A stretch of DNA of 64,000 bases, from contig JAJVIP010000002.1 of the NCBI GenBank assembly GCA_022072025.1, forward strand, positions 39,356 through 103,355, read 5' to 3'. The stretch is from Elusimicrobiota bacterium (lineage in GTDB: Bacteria; Elusimicrobiota; Elusimicrobia; F11). Each line of letters starts with the position of its first letter. Position 1 is the stretch's first letter. Below the pieces are notes generated by a model. It ran no database searches, was not told the origin of the DNA, and saw nothing but the letters and a program-made list of their open reading frames with translations. The translations under genes were made by a program, and so were the position numbers. Shown here one piece after another: positions 63,664 to 64,000 of this stretch.

Positions 63664-64000
63664 ATGTTTAAGGTTCTTCATTCTTCCTCTGAAAACAAAG
63701 CGCGGGCGGGAATCCTTCAGACATCGCATGGTTCCATCGAAACCCCCGTGTTCATGCCGGTGGGAACACAAGCCAGCGTGAAGACCATGGGGTCAGAAGA
63801 TATGTTGGCCATGAATTGTGAGGTGTTGTTGGCCAATACCTACCACCTGTTTTTGCGACCGGGCCAAGAAACGCTTCTCAAAGCGGGAGGGCTTCATAAA
63901 TTCATGGCTTTTCCAAAAGCCATTTTGACTGATTCGGGCGGATATCAAGTTTTTTCATTGGCTTCTCGGTGCAAGCTGTCTGAAAATGGTGTTGAATTTC
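63664..64000 (+). CDS. tgt: Queuine/preQ1 tRNA-ribosyltransferase, 3' end outside window
   Basis: The first 112 codons, from ATG 63664. GSIETPVFMPVGTQASVK, LLANTYHLFLRPG and the catalytic-aspartate loop LTDSGGYQVFSL are diagnostic of Tgt. It exchanges guanine-34 for preQ1 in tRNAs with GUN anticodons, such as tRNA-Asp(GTC) encoded at 51656-51730, before QueA acts. The frame is open to the window end. Confidence 0.95.
   Translation, partial: MFKVLHSSSENKARAGILQTSHGSIETPVFMPVGTQASVKTMGSEDMLAMNCEVLLANTYHLFLRPGQETLLKAGGLHKFMAFPKAILTDSGGYQVFSLASRCKLSENGVEF

Overview
The window reads as a chromosomal segment of a Gram-negative-type bacterium. Supporting this are outer-membrane beta-barrels of the PorV/PorQ type, lipoprotein signals, heptose sugar-nucleotide genes, O-antigen-ligase-like membrane proteins and very large secreted Ig/fibronectin/carboxypeptidase-regulatory-domain proteins with a PorSS-like C-terminal domain. 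The mixture, with short intergenic gaps, TTG/GTG starts and tRNA genes lacking an encoded CCA, resembles Elusimicrobiota or a neighbouring phylum. That placement is an inference from gene content; no rRNA gene is present.

Layout. 1-11.4 kb: the 3' part of a giant surface protein followed by a PorV/PorQ-family barrel. 11.4-20.96 kb: housekeeping genes, with tRNA-Lys, a methyltransferase, tRNA-Arg, tRNA-Leu, the protein quality control run tig-clpP-clpX-lon, and a class V aminotransferase with serA (serine synthesis) closed by a terminator. 21.0-28.4 kb: tRNA-Lys and tRNA-Glu, then a tight eight-gene sugar operon (UDP-sugar dehydrogenase homologue without its catalytic Cys, SDR, epimerase, HddA-like kinase, Gfo/Idh oxidoreductase, HddC-like nucleotidyltransferase, GmhB-like phosphatase, GT2) that fits synthesis of a GDP-heptose-derived sugar and its transfer. 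28.4-34.3 kb: a GT-C membrane glycosyltransferase, mutM, tRNA-Val, and a minus-strand operon of SGNH hydrolase, FkbM methyltransferase and M48 lipoprotein protease.

34.3-39.6 kb is the accessory hot spot. An intact tRNA-Thr(CGT) has two copies of its 3' half to its left, each ending at the anticodon loop and each followed at the same distance by the same short repeat. The three sites bound two stacked segments, one with a histidine kinase and response regulator, the other with an exported protein that looks like a guanidino-modifying (agmatine-deiminase-fold) enzyme. No integrase is visible. To the right lie a 5' half of the same tRNA and a decayed MNT/HEPN toxin-antitoxin pair abutting tRNA-Phe.

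39.7-47.5 kb: a barrel protein, a VWA lipoprotein, a cupin remnant, and a second giant-protein plus PorV pair on the minus strand, in visibly GC-richer DNA. 47.8-51.5 kb: another accessory patch with an uncharacterised protein, a YhcG-type PD-(D/E)XK protein with an HTH partner, a serine-recombinase pseudogene and a GIY-YIG protein. 51.6-57.2 kb: tRNA-Asp and two tandem O-antigen-ligase-like proteins fused to TPRs. 57.3-64.0 kb: yebC-ruvC-ruvA-ruvB, a SpoIID-like lipoprotein, an RlmI-like methyltransferase, queA and the start of tgt.

Most notable: the repeated pairing of giant C-terminal-signal proteins with PorV-type barrels, and the stacked tRNA-Thr attachment sites carrying small cargo segments.
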